Below are positions 6,182 through 6,304 of a stretch of DNA of 6,304 bases, piece by piece (position 1 is the first letter of the stretch; the number at the start of each line of letters is the position of its first letter). A program made the translations under genes and the position numbers. The notes below the pieces were generated by a model. It was not told the DNA's origin and searched no databases. It saw nothing but the letters and a program-made list of their open reading frames with translations. Location: contig JAKAAZ010000208.1 of NCBI GenBank assembly GCA_021802085.1, positions 1-6,304 on the forward strand. The letters are read 5' to 3'. Source of the DNA: Acidobacteriota bacterium. Lineage in GTDB: Bacteria; Acidobacteriota; Terriglobia; Terriglobales; Acidobacteriaceae.

Positions 6182-6304
6182 TCAGGCGGCTTGTAACAGG
6201 TCAACGATGTTCTCAATGGCCTTGTCGGCCTTGTGGTAGGCGGCTTCCAGTTGACTGTTCGGTCTGCTTTGCGGGTCGGGTTTGTGGTGGAAGCGGCTGT
6301 TGGC
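6182..6304 (-). CDS. C-terminal end of an unrecognised gene entering from the right edge
   Basis: On the minus strand one frame is open from the window edge to a TGA at 6184-6182 and gives the last 40 residues of a protein. It begins ANSRFHHKPDPQSRPN and continues with a segment that reads as an amphipathic helix (QLEAAYHKADKAIENIVDLL), ending QAA. Codons end mostly in C or G (AAC, CTG, ATC, GCC), which supports real coding. I do not recognise the family. Forty residues of a terminal helix are not enough for a function call. It converges with the VWFA gene and is separated from it by an AT-rich stretch, so it may belong to a different, possibly acquired, segment. It could also be the tail of a pseudogene. 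Confidence 0.5.
   Translation of the reverse strand, partial: ANSRFHHKPDPQSRPNSQLEAAYHKADKAIENIVDLLQAA

Overview
The window most likely comes from an Acidobacteriota genome, probably a Terriglobia/Acidobacteriaceae-type organism. This is inferred from four things: a secreted protein of the 'VWFA-related' family that is typical of Acidobacteria, the high GC content of the coding DNA, the FabI sequence type, and a hairpin repeat upstream of the VWFA gene. No taxonomic marker gene is present, so the assignment is an inference.

Positions 1-4473 hold one tightly packed leftward (minus-strand) cluster. In transcription order it is: a DUF1015 protein (4473-3136), a secreted N-acetylmuramoyl-L-alanine amidase of the Amidase_3 family (3149-2256), a membrane-anchored GerMN-domain protein (2259-1585), glutamate racemase MurI (1588-731), and the enoyl-ACP reductase FabI (663 to beyond the left edge). 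The first four genes overlap by 14, 4 and 4 bases, which suggests one transcript and translational coupling. FabI follows 67 bases later. The theme is the cell envelope: MurI supplies D-glutamate for peptidoglycan, the amidase cuts peptidoglycan, the GerMN protein sits in the membrane facing the periplasm, and FabI completes fatty-acid elongation for membrane lipids. The DUF1015 protein has no clear role in this pathway.

Positions 4474-4892 form a 419-base divergent intergenic region. It should carry the promoters of both the leftward cluster and the rightward VWFA gene, and it contains a perfect 10-bp hairpin at 4775-4800 that may be a copy of a dispersed repeat. Positions 4893-5957 encode the rightward, exported VWFA-domain protein with a complete MIDAS metal site.

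From about 6060 to 6181 the sequence becomes distinctly AT-rich (18 of 60 bases are G/C in 6121-6180) and includes a perfect 12-bp palindrome. Beyond it, the last 40 codons of an unrecognised leftward gene run in from the right edge (6304-6182). This compositional break may mark a junction with acquired DNA. I see no CRISPR array, tRNA, rRNA, complete insertion sequence or recognisable defence system here. Most of the window is ordinary core-genome content.
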